Assembly (NCBI GenBank): GCA_032164245.1
Contig: JAVMKO010000003.1
Span: forward strand, 87,402,390-87,466,389
From: Sternotherus odoratus
Taxonomy: Eukaryota > Chordata > Testudines > Kinosternidae
Direction: 5' to 3'
DNA: 64,000 nucleotides
The notes below the pieces were generated by a model. The model had not been told where the DNA came from. It worked only from the letters and a program-made list of their open reading frames with translations, and made no database searches. The number at the start of each line of letters is the position of its first letter. The first letter of the stretch is position 1. Shown piece after piece: positions 11,190 through 24,223 of the stretch. Made by a program: the position numbers and the translations under genes.

Positions 11190-14100
11190 CTGGGGACAGT
11201 TTCAGCCCTCGTTTTACCTCTACCATATGTACACCCTAAAAAGTCCTATTGAAGGTGTTTACCCACAATCACTGTCTACAAGCCCCACTTCATTTCTTAT
11301 TTCTAAAGAAGCATCCCCCTTTCTACAGGCTGCCTTTCTCTTTGTTTTGCCCATCAGGATCTGAGATTTCTAAATCAGATGTTGGGGTGGAGGGGAAATC
11401 ATCTTATATGCTCCTGTCAGAAATCTTGGCACTCTCACAGGCTGCACTGACATCCGGTGGCTTGATTTCTGAGACTGGAATGACCATGACACAGACGTGA
11501 ACACTGAATTCCTGTTTTTTCTTCCCTTCACCTCAGTCCCTTGCCCTCCTCCCCCCTCTCCTCATGACTCGCTGCTGTTTCCATCTCCACAAACGTTTGC
11601 TGGCTGGGAAGGCAAACAAGCACCTGCCCCTGAGCTGACACCACTGCTGCCTCTTGTCCAGCTGGCAGGGGCTGTAGTGTGCTGGGGAGCCTGACTTCAC
11701 CACTTCCGTGGCTCGCTCAAAATCCACTGACCTCGGGCAAAAGGATCCATCCGTCTTTTTGGTATCCTGAGTTCTCCCTCCAGTGAATCATTGCCCGCAG
11801 CACAGTGATGGGTGAGGATGAGCCAGATTAACCCATCAGTGGGTGGAGTGTTCTTTTAAATGAATGTTTGTTTTTTTTAACTCCTCCTTAAAAGGACACG
11901 CAGATGGAAATCCCCTGAATTCTGATTCCCTGTACTCCAGCTAAGGTTTGGGGCACATTTTATACACACTTTGAATTATGGGCCATAGCATGGTCTGGTT
12001 TAAAGCTAATAATATGGTATTTCCTCCTCAATCACTAATCCCATACATTCAGTTGCACCCAGCACCAGCCACTGGTCACATTTAATTTTATGTCCACAGT
12101 GGGAATAAAATCAGTCTGTAACTTTTTAGCCATCACCCCATTTGCCGCATAACAGCTATTAGCTTTGGGCTTGCAGCATTTTTATGAGATATTCGTTCCA
12201 GGGCTTGTGGTTTGGCATAAAGAGCATATTATTCACACACAAAACAACTGCATTAAAATAACATTAAGAATCTGGCTTAAGTTGACAAAAGCTAGGAAAC
12301 TCAGAATTATGGCTGGAAAGCATGTCCTTAACTCACCCCAACGTGCCGCTTATTTAGTACGTTGAACTCTCTGGCTCCAATCCCTGAGTCCATCTGAGCA
12401 CATGACTTGGTGGAGGGGAAGGAAAAAGAGACTGTATGCCACATCTGCACTCCCCACACACCCTCGGTTGCTGGGAGTTGCTTCAAAGCCTTGCATACAA
12501 TAAACCAGCCTATAGTCTACTCTGAGAGTCGCTCTAATTAATGCTGGATAGTAATGCCCCCCCAAAGGGCTATGACTCCAGCTGGGGATTGCCAACTTCT
12601 CCTCTCCCCAGGCATAACCCCAATGCACCCCTACAATGGGCCAAAAGGGGAATTCATCACGTCAGTTGATCTGGCGCTACACCTGCTAAGGATTCCCCCG
12701 CATCAGCGGGGCAGCCCCTTCATGCTGCTAGATTCATGCAAAGGGGCTGTATCGTGGGCCTGAATGAGCCCCTGCCCCACGGATTTGAAACCCTCCAATC
12801 AGAGGCCATATCAGTTGCAACGCCTAAGCCCAATAGGCTGAGGTAGGAACTGAGCTACCAAGTTGAAAGGGCTATGCCATGAGGCTCAAAACCAAACTAG
12901 CTTCGTCCCACCATGGTGCCACTTTGGAGTAACAGCTCGATCTACCATTATGTTGCCACATCCTGGTAGGCTGCCATTGCGCTAGCACAAAACTTTTTAA
13001 TGAAGAGTTACATAGCTAGAGGCGCTGGAAAATACTTGTCAGATACCGTGGTGCCTCGCTCATACTGTGGTGTCTCCTGCTCAGCACTGGAGAGGAGAGG
13101 ATGTTTTTAAATGTAATGAGCCTTTCCCCCAAAGCCTCTCCAGCCCACCTAATGGCATCTAAACTTACCAGGCTAGCAACATGACTTTGGCAGAGGTCTG
13201 AGGGCCATACAAAAACTGCTGAAAAAGCCAAGACAAGCAGAAACTCATCTTGGCCATGGGGGCAGGCATGAGGCAGGAGCAGGTATTGCCACCGCTCAAA
13301 GAAATGACAGAGACTAGGGCTAGCATGATCTCTGCTATAGGAGCAGGTCAGTTGACCTTGCAGTCACTGGGTGCCGGGATGGCAGAGGCTTCGGACTGGA
13401 TTTAACATTGGAGGAGCAATCCCAGGCTGCACAATAACTGAGACAAAGCAAGGAGGGCTAAGAAAAGCTTTTCACTAGAAAGTGCTGGAGCCTAGAGAAC
13501 AGATCCCAGTGCATAATTTAAGGATTATCGAGGTATGGCCTGGAAAGGTATCAGGGATATAGATTGGGGGTTTGAAAGGACATACAAATCACTGGCACGT
13601 AAACTGGGGGGAGAAGAGGAGGACCAGACCTACTCCCTGAGGGCAAAACTGTTTTGCAAGGTCCGTGAGCTGGGGAACTGCATTCCTTGCGGTAATTAAA
13701 TCTTTGCTCTTAAAACGTATGTCATAACATCCCATGTCCGAAAAGTAACGGAAGGTCCTGGAAAGATGGGTGTGGTGAATGAGGAACACCGTGGCTTTGG
13801 CAAACTGACTGTAACTGGAGAATGCTAACACTTTTTTTAACCATTTCACCTCTCCAGCCAGCATGTTTGTTATCTTCTTATTGTCCATCTTAAAACATGC
13901 TGGCTTTTCTCACAGAACACGAATATCGATATTCATCTGGCACTGGCTTTCCACAAGACCCATTTGATCACTGGAAAAGATTACCTTAGCTGCTGTATCT
14001 TTACTGCACAATGAATAACTAAAAGTAGCAGTAGCGTCATGGGTCATATTCCAAGTAAAGAATCAGCAGGTAGGTTCTTAGAACCCATGAGAAGGACCAG

Positions 14101-14340
14101 TGAGTCCCCTCTGCTTCCGAGTGACAGCCCAGAGTGGTTGATTTTAAGGGCTTCGTCTAAGGCCAAGAATTTGCCTCCAGACTGCAGCTAAATCATGTCC
14201 TCAGAAAACCATGTTTGAAGGGAGTTTCACTTTTTCTCTCTCCTCTTTTTTTTATGTATGTGTTTTGCCATTTTACAGAAAACAGCCAAGATGCTTGAGC
14301 GAGAGGCAGCTCACTCTGATAAGTAACACCATTATAAATG
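11190..14340. other. Intergenic, nothing recognised
   Basis: No conserved exon, RNA gene or clear repeat end was seen. Short frames here have no recognisable content. Confidence 0.45.
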
Positions 14341-14349
14341 GAGATATAC

Positions 14350-14536
14350 CTATCTTATAGAATTGGAAGGACCTTCAAGGTCATTGAGTCCAGTCCTCCA
14401 CCTACATTAGCAAAACCACATACTGTCCCCTGACAGATTTTTTTTTTTGCCCCAGATCCCATAATGGTCCCCTCAGGGATTGAACTCACAACCCAGAGGT
14501 TAGGAGGTCAATGCTCAAACCACTGAGCTATCCCTC
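14350..14536 (-). repeat. tRNA-derived SINE with LINE-type tail
   Basis: On the minus strand the head reads GGATAGCTCAGTGGTTTGAG (A box) and then GGTTGTGAGTTCAATCC (B box), the two parts of a polymerase III promoter. The tail includes GACCTTGAAGGTCCTTCCAA, the style of CR1 3' ends. A T run at about 14440 (plus strand) lies in the body. The body is not cloverleaf-complete, so it is a SINE and not a tRNA gene. Confidence 0.82.
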
Positions 14537-14859
14537 CCCCCACCAAACACACCAACTGTTATAGCCAAAAAATAGCTTTGTCTTTAGAATGAGAAGGCAT
14601 GCATCTAAGCCTCATTGGTTAGGATTCCCGTCCCCCCCCCCCCCAAGTGCAGGGAAACAGGCAATTTGTTATTCAAATACCGGAAGCAAACCAAATAGAA
14701 TAAATATTACCTTTTCCAGCAGCTGGATTTAATTGTGTTCTTTTTATTTGTATACTATAAACCAGCCCATTCCTTAGCAAATTGGCATTTGGGACAGACC
14801 ACAAACACCACCACAGCTGGTAGTTTCAATGGAAAGACTAAGGACTGAGTTAGTGTCTA

Positions 14860-14960
14860 GGCTTAACTATCCAGTGTATTGGGGAAGTTCTATGTTATGC
14901 AAGAGGTCAGACTAGATGATCACAATGGTCCCTTCTTGCCATGGAATCTTGAATCCTTCT
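14860..14960 (+). repeat. CR1-type LINE/SINE 3' end fragment
   Basis: The sequence AGGTCAGACTAGATGATCAC followed by AATGGTCCCTTCTTGCC and a GAATC-type end is the familiar CR1 3' untranslated end. It is truncated at its 5' side. Confidence 0.7.
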
Positions 14961-15231
14961 ATATTAGTGATCCCTCCATGTCAGGGTTGAGACATACTGG
15001 TGGTGATGGAGGAGATGAACGCTGCTGCTGGCTTTGCTGTTCCTGTTCTGTGGGTTAATAAAGGACTTCATCTTTAGAAAAGCTTGGTGGCTTTTCTGAG
15101 CACTGAATTTATTGTAGGACAGAGCTGAGTTAATTGTTAGGAGGACTTTTACTGTGAAATAAATGTTTGTTATTTTGGGCCACATTTTTCAAGGTATTAA
15201 CGAATTTTGGATACCCAACTTCAGACTTCTA

Positions 15232-15321
15232 GGGCCTGATTTTCAAAGCTGTTGAGTGCCTATAGGTCCCATGGAAGTTAGCTGGAGTTGTGAGGGCTCC
15301 AAACCTCTGAAAATCAGGGCC
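15232..15321. repeat. Short palindromic MITE-like element
   Basis: The ends GGGCCTGATTTTCAAAG and CTCTGAAAATCAGGGCC are inverted repeats. The middle also folds loosely (GAGTGCC...GGGCTCC). Similar but weaker copies are near 42781-42885. Confidence 0.6.
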
Positions 15322-15439
15322 AAGTATAGGTACCCAAAATTAGTGACGCTGTCTGGAGTGGCTCACAACTGAGTACCTGCTTCAGGGCAGACTGTCAGAA
15401 AAGGTGGCAGACACCCCAAACTGGTGGTGTGTTCTATAA

Positions 15440-16330
15440 TTAGATTTCATCAAGCCAATAACAAATGTGAACTTCTGGATTGCTATGCCAGTCTTACCAT
15501 GGAGTCACAGACAGTCCCCTTAGACTCTCCAGTCTATCGTGACACCCAGACAAACTGTACTTTGGGGTAAAAGATGACTTAAACCAAAAATCACGACAGT
15601 GGGTTGCTCCCCAGTTCCAAAAGACTATTCACTTACCCCACATCCCCTGGCACTCTAAATCTTACACCAAGGACAATGCTGGTAGCCAATTCTATAATAA
15701 ACTAACTAAAGGTTTATTAGCTAAGAAAGGGAAGTGAGAATTACTGAGGGATTAAAACAGATAAAATAGATGTACAGGTGAGTCACAGTTTGTAATTCCA
15801 AATAGTACTAGAGATGTAGTAATCTGCCAGTTTCCTAAAAATCAGTTAGGACTACTCAGAATTACTCTGGGGATCTGTCTTCTCATTCAGTTATTCTGCC
15901 CTACTAGACTCCAAACAGTGCAGAGATGCAGGATCTTTCCATGAGTCCATACTTACGGCTTCTTCTCACTGAAAACAAGCTGACAGGGTCACCACTCACA
16001 TGGGCTTGTCCTTTGATGATGGAGAGTGAGGAATGCATTTTGAGCTTTGACCTCCAATCATCACACGCCATGACCACTTGCTTTGAAATTAGCACTTTTT
16101 TTTTCTGTTCCAGTTCTTCATTTGCATTTCATAAGGCTTCTTTCTTGTCTGATGGGTTATTTCGTTAAGTGGTATTTACAATGTAAATGTTTGCAATTTC
16201 ATTATAACAAGATACAGATACGTAAAAGCAATACATGTAACATCCCACTAGTTTTCAAGAAGTTTAAACACCAAATATCCTCATACATTTAACGATTACT
16301 TTCATCTATACTCACAGACAAGTGAATGTA
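15440..16330 (-). other. Possible LTR-like repeat, unproven
   Basis: This unusually uniform stretch has a minus-strand AATAAA at 15713-15718 and resembles repeats common in turtle genomes by general recollection only. No TG...CA ends or target duplication could be fixed. Confidence 0.25.
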
Positions 16331-19150
16331 CCTGGGATTTGGCATGAGCTGGCACCTGATCTGCCAGCATCACAGTAGGCCACAGTGTACAGTGGATGTC
16401 CAGGGGTGAACAAAGTGCCCTGACCCTGACCAAAATGCCTCTGCATAAGCCTAGGCGCTAGCTATGCCTCCCAGAAGGCCAGGCCAAGTAGTAAGGCAAA
16501 GGGTGAAGGTAACTTTATGTCACCTTTGCATGCCCCTAGATTCATGGGCTACTGAGAGCCTCTAGTATAGCCTCCAGCCCCGCAGGAGCTATAACAGCAC
16601 AAGGAGCTCCTCTATCTTACGCAGTCCTAAAGGGAATGCTTGGCAGTCCGGTATAGCCAGAGCATGGAGCGATATGGTCACATCCCCTCCTTCTCCTACC
16701 AGATCCCCCTCCCATCTCTCTGCTGGATCTAAAAGGAGAGCAAGCATAGCACAGTCACAGTGGCCTGTGGCACTCAAGGAATGCCTCTATGCTGGGAGAC
16801 TTCCTGGATTATGACATCCAGTTGTTTTATTTCCCTCCTATGTTGCTGGAGCACTGTAAAGAGACCAGAACACAGCCCAGAATCGGTGCCATTGTTATGG
16901 GGTCTGTTCTTACGATTTCATATGCTGTGTAAAAAAACCTATAAATGTGTAGGAGTCTGGGCAGGGACAGCTGCCATTTTGGATAGGCAGAGTTGATGCA
17001 GCATGTGACAGAAGAGACCCACAAAGCAAAATAATGTTTATTAATAGCAAAAAAAAAAAAAAAGAGTATTACAATAAAACTACATCTAAAATTATAAAAT
17101 GTTAAAATACTTATAAATAAAGATTACAAAGGACATACACCTTTAAATCATATATGATCCCCAGGCTACTTGCCCTTTCCTCCTTTTAGTGCAGATAGAG
17201 CAACTGTTCTTCTGGTCACAGCTACATTGTCAGTCCCTAACAGTCATGGACAAAGGCATGTGAGACAAAAACACAGAAAGCTATTTTGACCTCAAATGGT
17301 AATACAAATCTCAATATAATAAATTGTGGGGGATAGGTCTTCCATTTGCCTTAAGCTGCATGGACAGAATCCGACACATTTCTCTGTGCTAGTATATTAT
17401 TGGCTTTTTAAGTAAGCTGTCTGCATCTACTGAAAATGGAGCGCTGTAAGGATATACAACAATCTAAATTTCTGGCATATCCACGACTCTTTTTAACAAA
17501 AGTGAACCAAGGTGATATATTTGAAATATATCTATTTGCTTATTAATATCCAAAGACACACACACACTGCTTCCACTTCCATCATCTGCAAGGTGGGTTT
17601 AGCAGGCACCTGTAGCTGCCTCCTCCTCTGCACATGGGTACCAGCAGCCAGGTCTATGAACTCATTTGCTTTTTATATTTCCTGGAGGTAAATTTACAAG
17701 GATGTCTGAGTGACAGGTGCAGCAGAGACAATTGCACATGCACACACACTGCATTGTGCATTCTCAACAGACGGCCTAAATCAGAAAACAAAAAAAGAGG
17801 ATGAGCCTTCAGGTGTATTTCAGCCTGCACAGGCACATTCAACCTAACGGCACAACCTGCTGTAAAATGTAGCTGGCCATGTCCATATTAAGGATGTAGG
17901 ATTGACTGACAAGCTCTGCTTTTACCCTCTGATTTCTGCCAATCATATTTCTGAGGGAGAGAATAGACGGAGCATATTTAGAATATGTATTTTTAAAATT
18001 TCACTTCTGCCCACGTGTTCTGATGTTAAGAAGTCAAACACCAAAAAAACCATCTAGCCAGCTGTGACTAAAATATGGCAAAGAAAATCGAACAAAACAA
18101 GTAATCAGAATGAAAATATAGAACAATGTGGATAATTCCCAGCAAAAGCAGCTACATTAGAAACGTCAGATCCATGTGCTCTCAGCTAACACTTATGCAG
18201 ATAAAAAAGATCCCGAACCAAAGGGTGTGGTACATGCTCACATGTAAGGGCAACGTTTAATCCTTTCGTCCACCTTTACCTCTCACTCTCCAGCCCTTTA
18301 ATTTGATGTGATTGGAGGAATGAAATAAAATTCTCCCCCTGAGCTGGGGAGAGAGGTCCTCTTGTGTTTGGCGTGATTACAGAGATTGCAATAAGGGTAG
18401 GATCCAGCTGATAAAAATTCCTCATTAGGATGATGAGGATGAAAGTGCAAGACTTGGGTGAAGCCAAGCAGCAGTCTGACCAGAGCGGTTCTCCAGACCA
18501 GGAAAGAGAGAGTTGGGCAAAGAAGTTGGCACCAGGCTTATTTATAAAAAAGATATTTATTGCTTTTTTCATGACTTATGACTCAAAGAAGGTAGCACCA
18601 TAAATGTGCATAGTGCTTTAAATTACAGCTACAGATGGATTCCCTCGCCCCAAAAGCACATCACCTAGATTGTGACTAGCCTGAATGTAGCTAATCAGGG
18701 CAGTAAAAGGATCAAGGGCCTCATTTCATCCCCCTGCTCTAGCGCTACTCAGAACTAGGGCCCAGGTCCTGTGCAACACATGTGAGATGTGCCCTGCATA
18801 TACCACTCATTAAGTCAGTGCATGTGGAAGGGGTAGGGAGAATGGGCAAAGCCCAGGTTCTGCTTTGTGCCCTACTACATGCCAGTGAACGTGGACAGCC
18901 CTGGGAGCAGGGGAGGGTAGCTACTCAGACCATGCAGGAGACAAGCTGACTTTTTGTCTCCATGGGTAGCCTCTGACATCTGGCCTCCCTGGTCCTATCG
19001 GGAACACCATAAAGGGGCACTGTTCCTACTCAGTTTGGGAACCCTTCCATGTTCATTGACTCCCCTCATTCACTGGCTTGTCCTTATTTTACACTTAAGT
19101 TTGATGGCCTATGCCAGACACAGCAGGGTTTAAACATTAATTTAACACAT
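16330..19150. other. Intergenic, nothing recognised
   Basis: The stretch contains an A run at about 17049-17063 and AT-rich unique-looking sequence. No gene was identified. Confidence 0.45.
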
Positions 19151-19173
19151 TTATTATTACAGTGAAACCTCGA

Positions 19174-19314
19174 TATAACGGACTAATTCGGGCGGGGGGG
19201 TGTCCGTTAAAACCGAAAGTCCGTTATTTAATAATTTTTTAAAATCATTAAATAACGGACTTTCGGGTGACAACGGACACCCCCCCGCCCGAATTAGTCC
19301 GTTATATGGAGCCA
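19174..19314. repeat. Large hairpin in the left arm of the pogo-like element
   Basis: ATAACGGACTAATTCGGGCG through AAAGTCCGTTATTTAATAA is followed by its inverse ending at about 19314 (CGCCCGAATTAGTCCGTTAT). The loop is a few T/A-rich bases. Arms are about 65 bp with minor differences. Confidence 0.9.
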
Positions 19315-19319
19315 GCCGT

Positions 19320-20060
19320 GAGTCAGCCCACCCCACCCCCTCCCCCCGCCCGGCTCCCCGCTGCGGGGAGCCGGGCGGGGGGGTTGACAGCTCCCGCTCG
19401 GCTCCCCCCGCGGGAAGCCCGGCGGGAGCTCTCAAACCCCCCGCCCGGCTTCCCGCTGCGGGGAGCCGAGCGGAGGCTCTCAACCCCCCCCCTCCCCGTT
19501 CCGGGGAGCCGGGCGGGGGGGGTTGACAGCTCCAGCCGGGCTCCCCCCAGCGGGAAGCCCGGCGGGAGCTGTCAAACCCCCCGCCCGGCTTCCCGCTGCC
19601 GGGAGCCAAGCGGAGGCTCTCAACCCCCCCTCCCCCCCGGCTCCCCGTTCCGGGGAGCCGGGCGGGGGGGTTGACAGCTCCGGCCGGGCTCCCCCCAGCG
19701 GAAAGCCCGGCGGGAGCTGTCAAACCCCCCGCCCGGCTTCCCGCTGCGGGGAGCCGAGCGGGGGCTCTCAAACGCCCCCCCCCCCGCCCGGCTCCCCACT
19801 GCGAGGAGCCGGGCGGGGGGGTTGACAGCTCCCGCCCGGCTTCCAGCTGCGGGGAGCCGAGCGGAGGCTCTCAAACGCCCCCCCGCCCGGCTCCCCGTTG
19901 CGGGGAGCCGGGCGGGAGCTCTCAAACGCCCCCCCCCGCCCGGCTCCCCCTTGCGGGGAGCCGGGCGGGGGGGTTGACAGCTCCCGCCCGGCTCCCCAGT
20001 GCGGGGAGCCGGGCGGGAGCTGTCAACCCAGCCGGCTCCCTGGGGCGGGAGCCGGCAGCC
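19320..20060. repeat. GC-rich tandem array inside the transposon
   Basis: TTGACAGCTCC recurs at about 19384, 19525, 19670, 19822 and 19973, so the higher-order period is about 141-152 bp. Each unit has about three subunits built on GGCTCCCCGCTGCGGGGAGC-type palindromes. C and G runs make strong secondary structure likely. Confidence 0.9.
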
Positions 20061-20154
20061 CCCAAAACGGATTTCGGATGCATCGGAAATTTTGTCCGTT
20101 GCATCCGAAGTCCGTTAAATCGGGGTCCGTTAAATCGAGGGTTTACTGTATTTA

Positions 20155-20920
20155 TATTACTGTAGAGCCACGGAGCCCAAGTCATGAGCCAGGTGGGTGC
20201 CGTACAAACACAACAAAAACACAGTGCCTGCCCCAAAGAGCTTATAGCCTGAGCATAAGAGACAACAGATGGCTACAGGCAGACAGGGGAGTACAAGAAA
20301 ACCAAGAGACAGTATTGGGCAGCATGACAAGCTGTGATCTCAGCACACCAGCAGCCTAGCAGTTGTCATGAGTTCCCCAAGCAAATCTTTGTGACAAAGG
20401 ATGTTATCTCCACTCCTTGATGCAGATGCTGGGCCAAAATCAGCTCTCAATTATACTATTGTAACCCTGTTTCAACTACCGTATTCTGAAGAATGGACCT
20501 GGGGAGAGAAGATTTTTAAAGCATATCAAATTATCCTTTTTTTGTGCCTGGCAAAACACTAAAAAAGCCAGATCTAGATCATTTACCCTAGTTCAGCTGA
20601 GGGCATCCAAATGTAAGCAAAGTCTGAATGAGCTCTCCCCTGATGGCTAGTGATGAGTTGGGGGGAAGGCTTCAGGACCAGAGTATAGTTACATGAACAA
20701 CAAAACGCTACACTACAGCTTAAGTCAACATATGTCACTCAGGGGTGTGAGCGAGTTGCATTGACAGCAGAACTGAGGCATTGCTTGAAGTTTTTTCCTC
20801 CCAGGTGGGAGGTGAACTCAGGTGAAACACACGTCCAAACTCTGGGTCTTTGCTGAGCAAGGACAGCAGCTGTGAGCAGGGTGTGGTGAAGGGAGTGGTG
20901 TGTTAAAGAGGCGTTTGTTT
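20155..20920. other. Intergenic, nothing recognised
   Basis: Unique-looking sequence; no exon or repeat boundary identified. Confidence 0.4.
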
Positions 20921-20924
20921 GTTA

Positions 20925-21146
20925 GAGCACATCTTCATTGGCTTATGTAGTCACTGCAGAGTGCTGGGAGAGAGCTCTCCCCACGCTCTAAAAAAAGCAC
21001 CACCATGAGGGGCGTAGCTACCAGCAGGGCTGGGCACTGTTAACACTGCCACTTTACAGCACTGCAACTTACAGTGCTCAGAGTGGGGTTCCCACCCTTG
21101 GGTGAGAAACTTGCAGTACTGCAAAGTGCCAGTGTAGACAAAGCCC
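20925..21146. mobile_element. PIF/Harbinger-type MITE, diverged
   Basis: The right end GTGTAGACAAAGCCC and the left AGCACATCTTCATTGG are worn inverted repeats, with TTA on both sides (20922-20924 and 21147-21149). It belongs to the group whose intact end is GGGCTTGTCTACAC-like. Confidence 0.5.
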
Positions 21147-21149
21147 TTA

Positions 21150-22130
21150 AACTCTCACATCACAAGTTGAGAAACGGAGGCAAACAACACTGCCCAACAT
21201 ACTCTGCGGTATGTTTAACAAACATAAATGGACTGCTAAGTTTCAGCATTAACCCACCTCTTTCTTCTCTATTTCTTTCAGTGAACTGGGGTTTTAAACC
21301 CTAATATGGAGAACAATTATTATTGAGTCACTCAGATAACCGTGAAACTGGTTTACTGCCCCAGCCAGGATGTTGCACTCCTTGTAGTTAAATGTGAGGG
21401 CTGCAACAGAGAGTAGTAAATGTCATTCTTTACTCCCTTCATGCACCAGTGAACTGTGCTTATGATTGCTCTTGGCAGCACCGAACAATTAAACAGATAA
21501 CACCACCAGTCTTATATTTCTACACATTAACCTAATTGCTAACAAAGCACAACTCACATTAGCCTTATGGACTCTCCAGAGCTGAGTCATATTCAAACCA
21601 GGAGCCAACTACTGGGGGGGGAGGGGGGGGAGGAGTCATGTTTCTTCCTTCCCTTCACATGGTGCTCCAGGCCAAATTGCCCTGAGTAAAGAGGCTCTGT
21701 GCTGTGCATCCTGTGCAAGGATGGGGTGGTGAAAAGAACATCGCCAAGGGGGCTGTGGCTGACACTGCACACTGTGCCCACAAACTGCAATATTTGGGGG
21801 GCAGTGGATCTGTGCTGTGCTTGTCCTACTTGGCCACATCCCTGCCACTTCCTGAGCTGCTCAGACCATCCCCTCTCCTTTGCAGAGAAGTAGGGACAAG
21901 GGGGAAGGGAGACCCTCCATGATGGATTTCTGTTTGCCAGTCCCCTTAAGCAGAGGAAATGGAACACTTCTGCCTTGTGCACCTACAGAAGGAGCCAAAC
22001 AATGTTGCCATCAGTGACTGAATTTAATCTTTCCTCTTCCATCTCCAAACTAAGCTCAGCCTTTCTGCGGATTCATTAGAGTACATATGAATCTATTTTA
22101 TCAGCTGCCTTTCCCTAGAGATACTTTACA
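21150..22130. other. Intergenic, nothing recognised
   Basis: Contains a G run near 21615-21630. The overlapping open frames at 21593-21982 have no recognisable domain and low-complexity content. Confidence 0.4.
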
Positions 22131-22330
22131 CTTAATGAGAATCTTGATGGAAGGCACTGCATTGCTTTACAAATGTTAAGCCTCACAACAACCTCGTGAG
22201 GTATTATCATGTGCATTGCATTATGGAGGGATAAACAGCCTCAGAGCGGTTATATTATTTGTGCAATGTCAATAGCAGAAGTGGAAAGAGAACCCCAGAG
22301 TTCTACTCAACCACTCCCTTCCTATGTACT
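22130..22330 (+). repeat. MIR/L2-type ancient repeat fragment
   Basis: CTCACAACAACCTCGTGAGG, then TATTATCATGTGCATT, GGATAAACAGCCTCAGAG and a GCAATGTCAATAGCAGAAGT stretch follow the order of the mammalian-type MIR/L2 core in its usual listing. Strand is tentative. Confidence 0.55.
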
Positions 22331-24220
22331 ATAGCAATAAACAATAACCATATATGTATTATCAGGGGACCGGTACATGCCTCTGCTACATTTGACTAAT
22401 GCCTTCACTCACCAATAGCCTACTGATGCCCCTCATATTCATATGTGAGTATGTTTAATAATTTAAGTAGTAAACTCAGTAGGATGGGGACACTGTCTAT
22501 TTCTGTGTCTGGGAAGTGCCTAACACACTCTGGGAATTAGATGAAAATGGTAATGGGGGTTCCAAAACCGGAGTATTGAACAGTTTGGAATATAGAATTA
22601 TAAATGACAAAGGGCAGGGAATAGTTTAAATCTAATCTCCTTTCTCCTCTTATTCCCTCTGGCTGCCCTTATTAGCTCGGTCTCTTAATTCACTTTCTCA
22701 TCCTCCATTTAATGTAAGGGACATAGGTGGGTTGATTGGGTTTAGGTTGTTGTTAAGGTCAATACTAGGAGCTGGTGTACAGCTACAGAATCATCAAAAA
22801 AAGGCCCAGCCAGAATGTTGCTTTGGAAATGCTCTAAAAAAAATCAAGCATTTTCTTACTGTACGTTAATTCTTTTCCAGTGTAGTGTATGACAATGTAG
22901 GGAAACGGTACAGTTTATGAATTCTATGTGACATTATGAATTCTCTATATGTATCTTTACCAGATTGTGGACTCTATTTGGATATAGGGTTCTTTACCTT
23001 CATTTTCCTATTACCTCCATGTTGGATTAAAATTCCAAAAGCAAATGGCAAAAGAATAACAGAAGGTAATTGATTTAAGTGCCCAACCACTGAAACTGCT
23101 GTAGACAAAACACTGACTCCTGACCAGGAGAACTAATTTATCAAGGGAGAGCTTGCCTAGCAGTGAAGTCACCTGATAAATATCTGGGATCACCTAAGGA
23201 GGCTGATCCAGAAATCACCTGAGAGAGGGACTGGAAGATCATAAAGGGCATAAGATGCTTTTGATGGGGGCTTTTGGTTTGTTTGTTTGTTTTGTTTTTA
23301 TTTGTTTTTTGTTTTGCTCTTTCCCTGGCCATTTTCCACTCACTTAAGATGAGGGAAGCTGTTGCAGGAGCCGGATGAATCGGAGGGTGGGGGAGGGGTG
23401 GGGAGGAAGGCAGTGGACGGGGAGAAGAACCCTTCCTTCCTACCTACCTGAACACAGAGCCAAAAGGACTCCCTAGGTAAGGGTGAGCTATAGTGAGAGG
23501 AAATGTATGCAGGGTTTGGGGGGGGGGGCGTGTCTTTATGAATCTGTATATTTCTGAGGTGATTAAGTAAAGAGCAATAATATGTTTGGTTCTGTGCAGT
23601 GTCTGTCTGTTACATGCTACAGGTACCACATGCCCCCTGAGAGAGCTAAACCATAACCCAGAAGGCTGACACCTTTGATGGGATTTTGGAAGAGGGTGTG
23701 TTTAAGCTACAGAGGAATTTAATGGATCAGCATTGGTAGCAGGGGCTGGGGAGCTGAATAGTGTGATCACAGCTGTCAGGAGGGGGTACTAGACAGAATC
23801 GTTACTCTGACAGTGTGCCTAGGATCCCAAGCATAGGACAGTGCCTAGGGTCTGTTCAGAATCCAGACGCTTAAAACCCCTGAGTATCCAGAGGCTGGGA
23901 TTCCCCCTGGGCAAAGGGAGATTCTGACCAGATCTGTGTCAAAGGCCCAGCCAGCTTGTGGCTTTGAAAATGTGTGCCCCATGCTGTGCTCCAAATAAGT
24001 ATCAAGCATTTTTTTTTGTTACACCATAGTAATTTGTTTCAGGTATTGATTGCTTAGGTTCTATCTTGCAGCCTTTCCTCCGTGTGAATTGGATTGGGCC
24101 CAAATTATTTGGGAGACTGATTTCCTCTCTATTGGTCAACAGAACAACTGTAGCACTAGAAGAGGAGCAAGCTTTTTCCAGAATGCTGTGCCAAAATGCT
24201 TGTGTTGCGGGCACCAGTTC
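22330..24220. other. Intergenic; TTTG-rich tract and a weak direct repeat
   Basis: A (TTTG)n-like tract lies at about 23274-23320. A 32-bp segment at 22800-22831 recurs at 23941-23972 with four mismatches. Nothing else was recognised. Confidence 0.4.
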
Positions 24221-24223
24221 TAA

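Larger units (their letters stand above)
19160..20148. mobile_element. Pogo-like non-autonomous DNA transposon carrying a GC-rich satellite
   Basis: The ends CAGTGAAACCTCGATATAAC and (inverted) CAGTAAACCCTCGATTTAAC match at most positions and are flanked by TA (19158-19159, 20149-20150), as in Tc1/mariner/pogo elements. The left 150 bp form a near-perfect hairpin. Positions 19320-20060 are a GC-rich tandem array. The right end has two copies of GTCCGTTAAATCG-type sequence. No transposase is present. All long frames across it (up to 204 codons) come from the array. Confidence 0.85.

Noticed and set aside
14455..14536. A possible tRNA gene on the minus strand
   Set aside because: The A and B boxes are present, but the body runs into a LINE-type tail and no closed acceptor stem is seen; it is a SINE head.
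19157..20359. Proline/arginine-rich frames of 100-204 codons
   Set aside because: They are translations of the GC-rich tandem array in the pogo-like element; every frame is open because stops are rare in it.
21593..21982. A 129-codon minus frame
   Set aside because: No recognisable domain, overlapping frames on both strands, and a low-complexity G run at one end.
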